Source: Tetradesmus obliquus
Taxonomy: Eukaryota; Chlorophyta; Chlorophyceae; Sphaeropleales; Scenedesmaceae
DNA: 64,000 nucleotides
Assembly (NCBI GenBank): GCA_030272155.1
Contig: CP126202.1
Span: forward strand, 744,001-808,000
Reading direction: 5' to 3'
Of this stretch, positions 12,528 to 23,509 are shown piece by piece. Under the pieces are notes generated by a model that was not told the DNA's origin, searched no databases, and worked only from the letters and a program-made list of their open reading frames with translations. A program made the translations under genes and the position numbers. How positions within the stretch are numbered: the first letter of the stretch is position 1; every line of letters begins with the position of its first letter.

Positions 12528-14557
12528 CAGCGGCAGCAGCAGCAGCAGCGGAAGCAGCAGCGTGAGCAGCACGCCCATGTATGAATAGCCGCCACGGAAG
12601 TACAGCGCACGTATCAGGTACAGGATGCAGAACCTGCAGCAGCAGCAGCAGCAGCAGCAGCAGCGGCGTGATTGGTTGTGTAGATATGTGACAGATTAAT
12701 GCGGCTGGCAGCTGAGACCCGCCAACAGCGTTTTGAGTACAGGATTTCCACTGGACTAGCAGGCCAGCGTCCTACATAACGCCCCAAAACACTGGGTACA
12801 CATCAGTCCAAGCCCCGTCAAAGCCCCTGGCAACTCACCAGCAGGTGCTGAGCGTGTTGCTGCTGTGTCCAGACGGGAACGATTTGCGGCCGTCCTCGAT
12901 CACCGCCTTGTTGTTGGTCAAACAGTCCTTATAGATATCCAGCCTCTTGCCGACGTCTGCTGCTCCAATCTGCGAGTCTGCGCCCTTGCAGCGAGCCAAG
13001 AAATCTGGCCTAAACCGCGAGGCGATGGGTTTGGTGGCTTCCGTAACTGCCAAAACCACTCCAAAGCCCACCACTGCCATGAAAAAGACATGGATGGCGG
13101 CTTGGACTGATGCTGTTGCGGACTGCTTGCCGCGCATGACACAGAACTCAACCAGCACGATGGTGATGATGAGCGCGACAAAAGGCAGCGCTGCAAGCAA
13201 GCAAACATGCCAGGCAGGCAGACAGGCAGGCAGGCGGTTAGTATGCATCGTTGCTGTTGTTGGCGACAGCGGAGGAGTGCGGAGTGGTGGTTGGGTGAGG
13301 GGCAGGGGCAAAGCCCACCACTGCCATGAAGAAGACATGGATGGCTGCTTGCACTGATGCCGTGGCGGGCTGCTTGCCGCACATCACGACGATTGCGGCG
13401 GTGTGGCTGCACAACTGTGTGCGTGCGCCAGGGCGATAGTAATGATGATGGCCACAAAAGGCAGCGCTACGAGGGATGTGTCGACTAGGCGCGGGCGCAT
13501 GCGTGCGAAAGCAGCAAGGGTTAAAAACTTGCGACAAGGTGGTTGCAGCGACTGTGTGCGCACAGAGTTGTGTGTATGTGTTGTTAATGCATCGCTGGCA
13601 GTGCTACTGCGGTTACTGTCTCATGAGGGGTGCATGGCGGTCTATGGTATACAAGGTTACACACCCTGATGCTGTAGGGGCTCCTATGAGGAGTTCCCGC
13701 TCATCCTCCCACTATAGGCAGCAGCAGTCACTCTTGCGACAGCAGCGCCTGCAGCAAATGTACCCGGCTTCTAATGAGCCATTCATGATTTGTGGTGTGG
13801 GTTGGCAGTGCCCTTGTGGAAGGATCCACCCAACACGGGAGTGCACTGACGCTGTGGTCCAGCTCAGGGCCATCAGCCATTGAGAGACATGCCAAGCAAG
13901 TGCTTTTGTGTTTAAGGTTTTGGCTGTATCTGGCCCTGGCTTGTGGGTTTGCACTCACTGGTTAGGAATCACCTAAGGTGGTTTGGGAGTGGCTCCCTCC
14001 TCTGGGTTCACCTCTTGCTAGAAAAAACGTGTAATTGATTGATTGATTGGCAGTGCTACTGCTGCGGAACTGGCTATATGTAGGTATGGCACACACTTGA
14101 CCTTCAAGCACGCCCAGCTGCATGGATACGGCACTACGTGGTTGCGGTACCAGATCCAGCAGTACAGCACCACACACGCATGCCAAAAGCGTGACACCGA
14201 TTGCACTGTGCACTGCCTGGGCCTGCGCTGTCTGGTCAACTCGCAGCAACTGCCTTACAACTGCCTTGCAACTATCACTTGCATCATCCCAGTCCCACCT
14301 GCAGCTTCCGCCATGGGCACTGTGTCTTTTGGTGCTGAGGGCAGGCTGATGGTCGGGTCATATGCTGGCAGGGGCCTCACAGCTGGCTCTTTGAAGAAAT
14401 GAGACACGCCTGTGACGATAGCAGCAACCAGCAGCACCACCAGGGCTCCATACGTCTGGTGCTTGCCCACTGATCGCCAGTTGACGCTGCTGCAGCCCCT
14501 ACGGGGCTTCCTGCGAGAGGGAGATGCCGATGAATGCATCTCTATGACTGGGCCCAT
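10450..14557 (-). CDS. LPP: PAP2-family lipid phosphate phosphatase
   Basis: Membrane phosphatase expected to dephosphorylate phosphatidate or related lipid phosphates. Exons: 14279-14557, 14102-14222, 12839-13190, 11817-11981, 11161-11215, 10450-10839. They total 1362 nt, 453 residues, phases consistent. All three catalytic motifs are present: KPIASRFRP (K-x6-RP), FPSGHSS, and SRYTDHRHNIDD (SR-x5-H-x3-D). Hydrophobic helices include GALVVLLVAAIVTGV, FVALIITIVLVEF, HVFFMAVVGFGVVLAV and a segment ending GFTVLCIAW. The C-terminal 100 or so residues are an acidic then Q/A-rich tail. The start is uncertain: ATGs at 14710, 14557 and 14539 are all in frame. Exon 2 (an extra hydrophobic segment) rests mainly on phase agreement. 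Which lipid is used cannot be read from the sequence. Confidence 0.9.
10920..10972 (-). repeat. Acceptor-edge echo of PAP2 exon 6
   Basis: A near copy of the first 40 bases of the last exon, coding GFVAALLWMT, sits in intron 5 after CGCAAG instead of CGCAG. Confidence 0.85.
11526..11745 (-). repeat. Donor-edge echoes of PAP2 exon 4
   Basis: Two near-identical copies (about 11526-11605 and 11665-11740) of the last 70 or so bases of exon 4 (ELLQGLLMVWGF and FTVLCIAW), each with its GTGAG donor. GAAGTTCAC motifs recur between the units from 11352 to 11806. Confidence 0.9.
12032..12660 (-). repeat. Five acceptor-edge echoes of PAP2 exon 4, each with a CTG-run acceptor
   Basis: Units near 12032-12102, 12169-12238, 12279-12342, 12411-12480 and 12564-12634 copy the first 65 or so bases of exon 4 (LHPVPH in one frame, ILYLTHALYFR in the real one). 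On the minus strand each is preceded by a CTG run ending in an AG-type acceptor, as is the true exon at 11981. All five leave the exon at the same point, GGGCTG, next to a GT in the real exon. Confidence 0.93.
13285..13475 (-). repeat. Acceptor-edge echo of PAP2 exon 3
   Basis: Copy of the first 160 or so bases of exon 3, including AIHVFFMAVVGF, with an AG acceptor near 13469. The first part has drifted; the second half is almost unchanged. Confidence 0.88.
13596..14062 (+). mobile_element. Short non-LTR or SINE-like retroelement with 15-bp target-site duplication
   Basis: The 15-mer TGGCAGTGCTACTGC occurs at 13596-13610 and again at 14048-14062 as a perfect direct repeat flanking about 437 bp. 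The 3' end is an ATTG-type simple tail (TGATTGATTGATT), so the insert lies on the plus strand, antisense to the PAP2 gene, inside its intron 2. A plus-strand open frame runs to 13883 and ends with a cysteine-rich stretch spaced C-x-C-x3-H-x4-C (CPCGRIHPTREC). That may be the C-terminal zinc knuckle of a 5'-truncated LINE, but I do not recognise the family. The intact target duplication suggests a fairly recent insertion. Confidence 0.75.
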
Positions 14558-14710
14558 GCTGCCAAGGGGAGGCCTGCCTGGGTAGCTGCTGCTGCTGCTG
14601 TTGTGCAGCAGGAGGTGCCGTATGGGACTGCCGCAATCGGTTATGGAGTCGCTCAAGGCTAATCCTATGTTGTTTGCACGGCTGATCAAACACACAAGAG
14701 TCGGGAGCAA

Positions 14711-16507
14711 GTCCCGTGATTGTGTCCTTGGCCTTGGCCGCGAAGGTAGTCAGTTCGATGCAGCGTATCCCGCTAAAAGCGCATCAGACTATGAGACCAT
14801 TAGCAGCGTGTTCCCCGCATAAATGATACGCCTTTGCCGCTGCAACCAAACACACGCGCAGCTGACTCAACCTTCGCCTGCCCGACAGTGCCGGGAACGT
14901 CAGTCCCATCCATTGGCTGCAAACATAATTGAAAAAGGTCCCAAACAACATGTTGTCTGTTACCAGAAGCAGCTCTGTGTGAACAAGGGCACATCGGGCC
15001 CAACAAAAGCTGGAACGGTGGCCAGGCAGTACTGCTCGCACACAAGACCGAGCACAGCAGCTGCAGGCACAGCCTACATGATGACTACCAGAAATAAAAG
15101 CTAATACACTGGGCTCTGAAAGCAGCAAACAATGGCCCAGTATAGATGTACTGCATGGTGTGCAATCAACATCAGCTCATGCAGTACAGAAACATGCTCG
15201 CCATCAAGCTGCTTGCTAGCACCGCCACACCACAGCCTGCAACTTTAAACAATGCGTGAGTATAGCAAACAAAACACACAGAGGGCATGCGTACACACAG
15301 TGTTAATCAATGCTACTGGCATGTCCATCGCAGCGAGCCAACATGTGTACACCATTCCAGGGACCTAAGAGGCTGCAACTGTCGGACTACGCAACGGTCA
15401 ATTGCTGTCAACTGAAAACACTGCTTCTGAGTGCAGCACCTAAAACTGCAACAGCCCTCCAACCACCTGCACTGGATGGGTTGTTTGTTGGCACTACAAC
15501 GGCACCTCTACATCTAGCTGCAATGATTGAGGTCTAATATACATGCAAGCACAAGTCCCTTGATACACCCGCTCAACCAGCAAAATGTACAAGGAAATGC
15601 AACCCAATACTGTAGCTATGTTAGCCATGCAGCATGTGCATGTTCAGCAGTGCACGCTGGCACGCTGACGCGCCGCACTGAAGCTGCAGGGACCTGCACC
15701 AGGAACAACACCCCACACAGCGCAAAATCGGCAGTCTCACAGCCAAAATACACACCATTGAACACTGTCACACAGTCACACAAGGCAGCCTTGCCAGCAC
15801 AGTACTTGCACTTGCACACAGAGCATACCCCAGACCCACACACAAGACAGCATGCACAAGGAATACTGTCATATTACACAAGGAATACAATCGTAGATCA
15901 ATACACACACACATTTCAGCAGCAGCTGCCACTAATACAGCTGTGTGCTGCATTGAAAGCAGCCCAACTCCTCAAGAACACATCGTACATGTCAAACAGT
16001 GCACGCTGCTGCACATGACAGTAAGACAAAGAGCTACTGTATCATAGTAAATATGGGTACACGACGAGTTTCCTGCACTGCAAATTGAATCCTGGGGTCA
16101 ACCCATTCATGTCAAGGCAGTTGGAGCAGCAGCTAGAGTACACACAAGGCAGCCACTGCATATCCTGCATGTGCAAACCTGCTGCGTACATGCTGTTTTA
16201 CAAACAGTCGGGCAACCATTGGTAGAAGTACACACAAATAACACACACTCCTGACTCAGCACAAAGATGTCTCTGCAACGCAAGGCGCCACTAAGATTAA
16301 AACTGTCAGAGCTGCTCACACTTTACGCGGGGGAGGTACATGTCAACAAAAGAGGCGCTATACAGATCGCTCCCATCTCCTGAGTACAAACGGCAGTCCT
16401 CAACACACCCAAATCCCAAGCAGTCAAATGATACACACAACACAACAAAGAGGGTTGTCGGTGCACAATCTGTCTTCCACACACGCCAAACACCCATTAT
16501 ATGTACA
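14711..16507. other. Intergenic: PAP2 5' side and OPR-like gene 3' side
   Basis: About 1.8 kb without a supported gene. Low CAG content and scattered ACACA-rich stretches. A minus-strand TGTAA (plus TTACA near 16196) might serve the 3' end of the gene to the right. Open frames here have no family resemblance. Confidence 0.5.
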
Positions 16508-16901
16508 TCAGCACAGCGTGAACTCCTCCAGCTGCGCAGTCGCATCCCGCAAGAACCCTGCACGCCCCGCACGCGTTCCGAAAAACCTAAACCCTTCCAC
16601 AAAGCCCTGCACGTCCTTCGGGGGCATCTCCTGAGCCCTAAACCGCACCATGTCCACACACGCACGCAGCCAGGGCTCAGGCGGTACAGTGCCCAGGAAC
16701 AAGCAGCCCCTGATCAAACCCTGAACCTGGTCTACTGTGAATAGTTTGGTCAGCTCCGGAGCAGTGTCCTCAAAAAAGGATGCCAGCAGCGGCCGCGGCG
16801 GCGGCAGCAGCAGCAGCAGCATAGCGTAGGTGAGCCTATGCGCATAGCTGCCTGCCAGGGCCAGCTTCGCATCGTGCTGCTGCTGCTGCTCGTGTGCGGG
16901 C

Positions 16902-16937
<36 letters not shown>

Positions 16938-18569
16938 AGTACGCGCAGCACCTGCTGCTTGAAGTCTGACGCCTGCAGACGGTCGTCGTTCACGTTCACG
17001 TTGGCCCACCTGCGTGGCCACGCATACACAAGCAGCGGCATGTAGGGACCACAGCATTGTCAGAATGCATGCATTGCTGCTCACAAATCAGGAGTCAAAG
17101 CTGCAGAACTGCCCTGGAGTGTGCGTTACATAATAGAGTGCATGCAATGCACTGCACTGCACTGCATGATGTGCACCGTATCCCATTGCCCCGCTTACAA
17201 ATCATCACCAGGCTCAGGGCAGAGCGCTGCAGATCTGTCGAGGCTGCCCTGGGTGCAATGTATAGTGGCTATCACACATACATTTTAACGCCAGATGGCA
17301 GCTGCAGCTTCAGTCCAATGCTTGCATGTATCTAAACCATGCAAACTCTCTGTCAACATCCCCTGCTCACCGCATGGCGCATGCCAGGCTGACTGTGAAG
17401 TCCGCCAGCTGCTCAAGCACAGGCTGCTGCTGCTGCTGCTGCTGCTGATTGTTGAGTCCATTTGCCTCAGCCTGCTGCTGCAGCTGTGCGGTGTACACTG
17501 CTGCCATGTCAGCCAGCCAGGCCTCCCATTCTGCCGGGTCTGCTGCTGCCAGGGGCCGGCTCCACCGCGGGGTGCCAAAGCCTGCAGGAAACACAGCAGG
17601 CGGGAGGCCTCACGTCATGTGGAGCTTTCCTGCAAGGCACGCCTGTCCTGCAAGCTGTTCCTGCGAAGTTCTGGTGATGTGCAGTGGATGCTGCCCGCCA
17701 CGAGCCACTACCTCTGTAAGCACTGCTGAGGGTGCATTGTGCAAGCAGAGCTGCAGGGAACTGCCTACTGTATGATTTGCTGGCTATGCAGCTTGCAAAT
17801 GGCTGCTGTAGCCCCACCTGACGACAGCGGCTGAATGACCATGATGGGCAGGCTCGCACATTGCTGCTGCAGCCAATCCTATTGCTGGTGCAATGCCGCT
17901 GTTGCTGCTAATGCTGAATTTCTGCCTTCCTAGTGCTGCTGCAGGCTCACCTATTGGCAGCGGCTGCACGACCATGATGGGCAGGCTTGCGACAGATGCC
18001 AAAATCTTTGCAAGGTGAGCCGGGTTGCACGCGCTGCACGCCACTTGACTCTGCTCGCTGCCTGCTGCATCTGCGTCAGCTGCAGCTGCAGCAGCTGCTG
18101 CGAATGTAAATGACGCTGGGTGCTGTGCCAAGTACTCTCCCACTGTGTTGCGAAAGGTGAGCAGGAAGGATTGGTCTGGGAAGGATTCATTGTAGAAGTC
18201 AACAATGGCGTGTGGGTCTGCTGCTGCTGCACTTCCTGCAAGCTGCCCGCTGTTGCTGAGGCCTGTTCCGGCTTCGCAGCTGAGGTTGGCTGCTTGATAT
18301 GTCAGGGCTAAGCTGGAAAGCGTGTTCGCCAGCTGGCTGCAGCTTAGACTAGGCAGCACCCTTTCCAGGTCAGCAAGGTGCTGCTGCAGCTGCTGCCTGC
18401 AGATCGTGCTGCCGGACTGCTGCGGCTGCTCGCTCGCCTGGAAAGCTGTGTCTGTTTGTATTGCGCGTGCTGGCATCGGAGACACAGCCGGGGCGCGGCT
18501 CCATAGGAAGTGCGGAGGGCGAGAGCATTGAAACTGCTGAACGCCTGCGAGGCCTTTGCGGCCCAGCAT
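16508..18569 (-). CDS. OPR-like helical-repeat protein, probably organellar
   Basis: Exons: 17951-18569, 17371-17581, 16508-17009; 1332 nt, 443 residues, phases 1 and 2 agree. The N-terminus (MLGRKGLAGVQQFQC then Arg/Ser/Pro-rich) looks like a chloroplast or mitochondrial transit peptide. The body has short helical-repeat signatures such as LANTLSSLAL, HLAKILASVASLP, LADFTVSLACAMR and VPPEPWLRACVDMV, and the last resembles the PPPEWL core of octotricopeptide (OPR) repeats, which bind organellar RNA in chlorophytes. A polyQ run interrupts exon 3. I see no RAP domain. Upstream in-frame codons to 18710 lack an ATG, so 18569 is the best start. It could be another alpha-helical repeat family; the RNA-binding role is inferred. 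Confidence 0.6.
17814..17862 (-). repeat. Donor-edge echo of OPR-like exon 1
   Basis: Copies the last 35 or so bases of exon 1 (PIMVVQPL, here PIMVIQPL) with a CAG|GT donor, about 130 bases downstream of the real donor at 17950. Confidence 0.85.
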
Positions 18570-19590
18570 CTTGCTTAATGGCTTATGACAGGCACTTATG
18601 GTGCTACAACCACAGATGACCCAGTTAGTCACTTGCAGGCACGATGCAAGAGCACTAGGCGGTATGGGGTGTGCAGCAGTTGCGTGGAAGTCCACGGCAG
18701 CAAGCGACAAGCATAGATAAGAAACACAAGAGCATCGCGCTGCCTCATGACACTACCGCATGATGATGCGGACGGATTACTCCGAAACCTTTCAGATTAC
18801 GTAAAGTAACAGTGCCATGTCAGCAAATTAGGGAGTCTTCCACTCCGTATCCCGGACGATTGTTTCCTTGCTTGTGTGCGAGGCACGCATGTGTGCAAGT
18901 GCTGAGCTACTGTAACAGCTGTTGTTGCGTGGGATGGAGTCCGGCCACCCACCCACCCCTCCCAGCCCCCACGAGGCACTTCATTACCTTTGTTTACATT
19001 GTGAAGTATCTTTTCGTGACGTGCTACGGTGAAACACCTGCACGTAACCTCTTGCAAATTAAAAACCCCACGACCAAGAACACCAGAAGCCACTGAACCT
19101 GGCGAAGAGGCAGAACTGGACATCTAAAAATGCACATTTGCTGAAATAAATTGTTGGATAAATTAAGCGGCAGTGGTTCCGCCCTGATTCGACGTATTCC
19201 GAGACTGCCACTGCTCCACGATGCTCTGCAATGCCTGCGCCTCGCGCGCTCAAAGTTCAGCTATAATTGCGGATCAATCGTTGCAACACGCTGAGCTTTC
19301 TGACATTGTCATAGGCAGCATATTTGTCCTGAATCGACGTATTCAAAGACTGTTACTGCTCCGCGACGCTCTGCAATGCCTGCGCCTCGCGCGCTCAAAG
19401 TTCAGCTATATTTGCGGGTAAGCACTTGCGTTGCTCTGAGACCTTGGGCGCCGTCACAGCCTGAGCTGAGCCAGAGCTATTGGAGGTGAAAGAGCTGGTG
19501 TAACACAAAAAATAACTGGCCGGAAGGCGACAGTCTCCGTCCTCATTCTATTCGTCCGGGTACAACAGCCCTACCCATGTAATGGGTGTG
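18570..19590. other. Intergenic with a 90-bp direct repeat
   Basis: No gene seen. Bases about 19172-19270 and 19327-19420 are diverged direct copies sharing GCTCTGCAATGCCTGCGCC and CTCAAAGTTCAGCTAT. The OPR-like gene's promoter lies at the left end and GPI8's 3' end at the right. Confidence 0.65.
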
Positions 19591-19773
19591 CTATGACAGC
19601 CGGGGCGCCACAGTGTGCGCAGCTACCACAGAAGCGACAAACACCATGGATGCAACAGCTGCCATGCCCAGATATACGCCTGTCCCGATAGCGCTGCTTG
19701 GCAACCCTTGCACAGGCCCTGCAGCTACGGCTGAGGATCCCATACTGCAGCTGCAATCGCTGAAGCCGTCTTG

Positions 19774-19807
<34 letters not shown>

Positions 19808-20220
19808 GACACTTGCTGTGTGTTGACAACTGCTGCAGGTGGCCTCACATAAAGCTCCTGTGCAGCTCTGCTGCTATTACTGCTATAACTCCAGCTGTCG
19901 CTGTCGCCAGCAGTGCTGTTGAGGGCTGGGGTCGGCTGTATGCTGCTCACGCTGCCAAAGAAATCTGTCACCGGCACTGTGTCAAGCGGCCTGGGGTAGT
20001 GCGAGGCGTCATAGTGGAAGTGGGAGTCGAGAACTTCATACCTGCAGTATAAAAGTTCAGTGTGAAGATGGGGGATGCCTGTGCGTCAGGTCTCAACACC
20101 TTTGAGGTTCAAGCTTGGCATGATTTCTAAAAGTGGATTCTGTAAGTAGGCAGGCCCTGCCCCGGCTGCGCCTGCTTGCATGCAGCCCACTGCATTCCCT
20201 CTGTCAACAAGCACCACGCC

Positions 20221-20255
<35 letters not shown>

Positions 20256-20891
20256 TCTGTCAGTCGGCGTGCTGGACACAACATGTCATCGCAGCTAGGC
20301 ATCATACACGTCAGTTGCAGCTCACCTGTAGATCTGCATCAGCTGTGCCAGGCTCAGCCTGCTGTGGATGTCAACCTTTTCAAAAAAGTCAAGCGTTGAC
20401 CAGGTGAAGCGGTCAATCAGGGACAGCCCCACGTCCATGTCTGTCAGGTAGCTGTAGCTGCTCTCGCCCTTGAGGCTGGAAGCCATAGCAAGCACATTTG
20501 GAGACCTGATAGAGCAGCAGCAGCAGCACAGCAGCAGCACAGCAGCAGCAGCAGCAGTAGCAGCAGCCATGTCCGTCAGGTAGAAGTGGCTTTTCTCGCC
20601 CTCAAGGATGGATCTGTTCGGCATCAATCAAAGCGCTGGTGTGATGAGTGCATGTGGGCCCGCACTACTGCCTCACACAACGTTGCAGTCTCGTGTTGCC
20701 ACCTGGCAGGTCTGCGGTCTGTTGGAAGGGCCTGATGCCACAAAACACTACTGCTGCTGCTGGTGCCGCTGCCGCTGGTGTGTGCTCACGTGATCTTGGA
20801 GTAGAGTGTGGCCGCCTGGCAGGTCTCCGCCACCAGCAGCAGCTCCCGGTAGCGGCCCTTCTCATGCATCTGCTGGATGGCGTCAGCCACA

Positions 20892-20927
<36 letters not shown>

Positions 20928-21209
20928 GCAGCAGCAGCAGCAAGCAGCTTAACATCCCCAGTTGTCAGACAGTTTGCCTGCATGCATCACCTACAAGGCA
21001 CAGTTGTGGTGGGGCCATGAAGAAGCAGCGGTTGCTGCTGCTGCTGCTGCTGCTGCCAGTGCTGTTAGCTTTTCCTGAACTACACCTACACTGTGCCTTG
21101 GGGTCTCGAGAGCCTGCTGCTGCTGCTGCTGCTGCCGCACCTGTGCCATCAGCTCCTCCACATCTTGAAACTTCATGAACTCATTGCCGCCATGCCCCGA
21201 GATGTAGAT

Positions 21210-21244
<35 letters not shown>

Positions 21245-22915
21245 TGTCAGCCATGCAGGCAAGCAGTATTTGCGTAAAAGCAGCATGCTGCAGTGCAGAG
21301 CTGCTGCACTACGCTTCCTAGATCAGAGCGGAAGCCTTGACCGCAGGTGCTGGCCTGCTGCAGCAGGCTTGCTGTGTCACAGAACACGCCCAGCATGCTG
21401 CTGCCCTCGCTGCATCGCCTCACCAGCACGTTGCTGCCCTTGTCAGAGAGCACATCACGTTGCCCTACACACTGCGTCCACATACATGTATGTGCACACA
21501 AAGTGCAGCATATCACACTGCAGCGCAGAGTAACTGCATGCAGGTGCTCACCAGCATGTTGCTGCCCTTGTCACACAACACATCACGTTGCCCTACACAC
21601 TGCGTCCACATACCGGTATTTGCACACAAAGTGCAGCACATCACACTGCAGCACAGAGTCACTGCATGCATCGCCTCACTGTGCTGGTGAAAATGTTGCT
21701 GCCCTTGTCACACAACACATCACATTGTCATACACGCTGCGTCCACACCATGTGCAGCTAATCATATGATACTGCAGCGTAGAGTTACTGCATGCCTTCC
21801 CTCACCAGCACGTTGCTGCCCTTGTCAGAGAGCATGCGCTTGGGGCGGGGCACGGCTGGGTCGTGGCGGCCTGGCAGCAGCAGCGGCAGCAGCAGCAGCG
21901 AAGACTGCATTGTCATCCCTAGCACGTAGACAACTCCTTTGACACCTGTTAATCTGACTTGTACCGGCAAGAATCACACCGCTGCAGCAGCTGCTGCTGC
22001 TGCTGCTGCTGCTGCTGCAGCAGCCATGACGGCAAGCAAGGAGGGAAGCCGTACGCCACCAGCTGCACTGTTCACACTGAGCTTCACACTGAATGTCGCC
22101 AGTGCACGCTGCACTTCACACCTGTGAGCACGCGTATGAAGTTCTCCACTGTCACCTCGCTGCCCCTGTAGTCCACCTCCACGTTGCTGCCGTACACGTT
22201 GAGCCGATGAGACTCATCATTGAACACCTGCGCATGCACAGGGGCCAGGTTGTTGCTGCTTAGCAAATCATTCCTGGTAATAAACGTTGCTGCCGTACAC
22301 ATTGAGCCGGTGGCTCTCATTACTGAACACCTGCGTGCATACAGCAAGGCAAACTGGATACAATGTGAGGTGCTATGTGGTTCATTTCTGCCGTATTGTT
22401 GAGCCGGTGGCTCTCATCATTAGCACCTGCGCAAGAATAAGATCAGTGGCAAATTCACAGTGTGCGCTGGGTGCATGAGGCTGCAGCTGGCTACGCCTTT
22501 TGAGCAAGCAGAGCAGCGCTACATAAGCTGCCAACTGCCATACAGAGCCCTGACCTGGCCCATGCAGGCGTTGCACAGGTTGCAGCATACTCACAATCAG
22601 AGCAGCAGCTACTTGGGCAGTGCCGCACCTGGCCACATCTTCTGCCAGCATCAAGATTATGCTGCAGCTAGCTGTGCCGTTCAAGCAGCAGCAGCGCTGC
22701 AAAAGCCTGCCAATTGCCAAACAGAGCCCTCACCTGGCCCGGGTAGGCGTTGCGCGGGTTGCAGGCCACATCCTCTGCCAACATTAGGATGATGTTGCTG
22801 TCTGGTATGCCCAAGCGCTTCACTGTACGATAGAAAGACAGCGCGTTCGCGATGTGGCGGTAGTTGTACCAGTACTTGCTGGTTGCCACCAGCACCGCCC
22901 AGTTGCTGGTGTGAG

Positions 22916-22947
<32 letters not shown>

Positions 22948-23048
22948 TGTTGGTGGTGTTGTTGTTGCTGATGGGCTAGGGTCTGAGCTGCTGCTGCTAA
23001 GCATGCCAGCAGGGCCAGCAGCAAGACAGCTGATCGCGGCTGCAGCAT
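19591..23048 (-). CDS. GPI8: GPI-anchor transamidase catalytic subunit (GPI8/PIG-K)
   Basis: Cysteine peptidase (C13 family) that cuts the C-terminal signal of proproteins and attaches the GPI anchor in the ER lumen, as part of a multi-subunit membrane complex. Exons: 22734-23048, 22122-22227, 21806-21870, 21141-21209, 20790-20893, 20326-20505, 19591-20041; 1290 nt, 429 residues, all phases match (human about 395). A signal peptide ([18 protein letters not shown]) is followed by a polyQ run, then [37 protein letters not shown], the catalytic His in SGHGGN (about His168) and catalytic Cys in ETCQAA (about Cys210; the family more often has DTCQ). The His-Cys spacing of 42 equals the human one. 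A C-terminal membrane helix ([17 protein letters not shown]) ends the protein. Divergent from VPS13. Confidence 0.95.
20568..20628 (-). repeat. Echo of GPI8 exon 6 within intron 5
   Basis: Copies about 55 bases of exon 6 around SYLTDM (here HFYLTDM) upstream of the real exon. Diverged, and its acceptor is not obvious. Confidence 0.7.
21415..21735 (-). repeat. Three donor-edge echoes of GPI8 exon 3
   Basis: Copies near 21418-21460, 21548-21590 and 21662-21715 of the end of exon 3 (DKGSNVL). The two left copies end in GTGAG at the donor; in the third the donor has changed. Longer flanks (CACTGCGTCCACATAC, GCAGCATATCACACTGCAG) are repeated too, so the duplicated unit is about 130 bp. Confidence 0.9.
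22262..22436 (-). repeat. Acceptor-edge echoes of GPI8 exon 2
   Basis: Two copies (about 22270-22333 and 22385-22430) of the start of exon 2, coding [10 protein letters not shown]. The first keeps GCAG|GTGTTC at its start and leaves the exon exactly at CAAC|GT. Confidence 0.88.
22540..22672 (-). repeat. Donor-edge echoes of GPI8 exon 1
   Basis: Two copies (about 22545-22600 and 22620-22665) of the end of exon 1. The second still reads [10 protein letters not shown] and then GT; the first keeps the GGGCCAG|GT junction. Confidence 0.82.
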
Positions 23049-23509
23049 AGCCGCTGCTGCTGTGGCTCCTGCTGGCAGCTAGATGCTCAGCTTGCAGATA
23101 TAGTTCTAGTTCTTGACAAAAGCAATTGCAGGAACGTGTGCATATGAATCGGGACCCTTGTAGGCACCCGGACCCAGTTGTTGCCAACAGTAGTCAGCAG
23201 TGTAGTGTACTGCTGACGAGACCGTCTCCGTCTGTGTGGCTGACCTGCAATCAAATGTGGTTGCGATCGTACTGAGATCATTAGGTGCTTACTAGACTAC
23301 ACACGGCCTGATGTGCGAACCCAATACTCCAATTTGTTAGGGGTTCCCAAGGTAACAAAGGCGACAAGGGGTCGTGCTTCATGGCCCATTGCAGTATTCA
23401 AACATGGAAGACAGCTTGGATCAGAGATAACAAGGGCCTGCCAGGGGCCTGAGCCAGGCACTCTTCACTATGCTCAAAATGGGCCAGCAACTGTGAAAAC
23501 GGAGCAGAG
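23049..23509. promoter_or_regulatory. Divergent promoter region between GPI8 and VPS13
   Basis: 461 bases between two head-to-head ATGs. It must hold the 5' leaders and promoters of both genes. I see no TATA box or clear shared motif, and unlike its surroundings it is almost free of CAG/CTG repeats. Confidence 0.6.

Noticed and set aside
14784-15128. 114-codon minus-strand frame upstream of the PAP2 gene
   Set aside because: Lacks resemblance to any protein and has no convincing start or splice context.
18570-18710. An upstream extension of the OPR-like protein to 18710
   Set aside because: The extension has no ATG; it would need a TTG start, so the ATG at 18569 was preferred.
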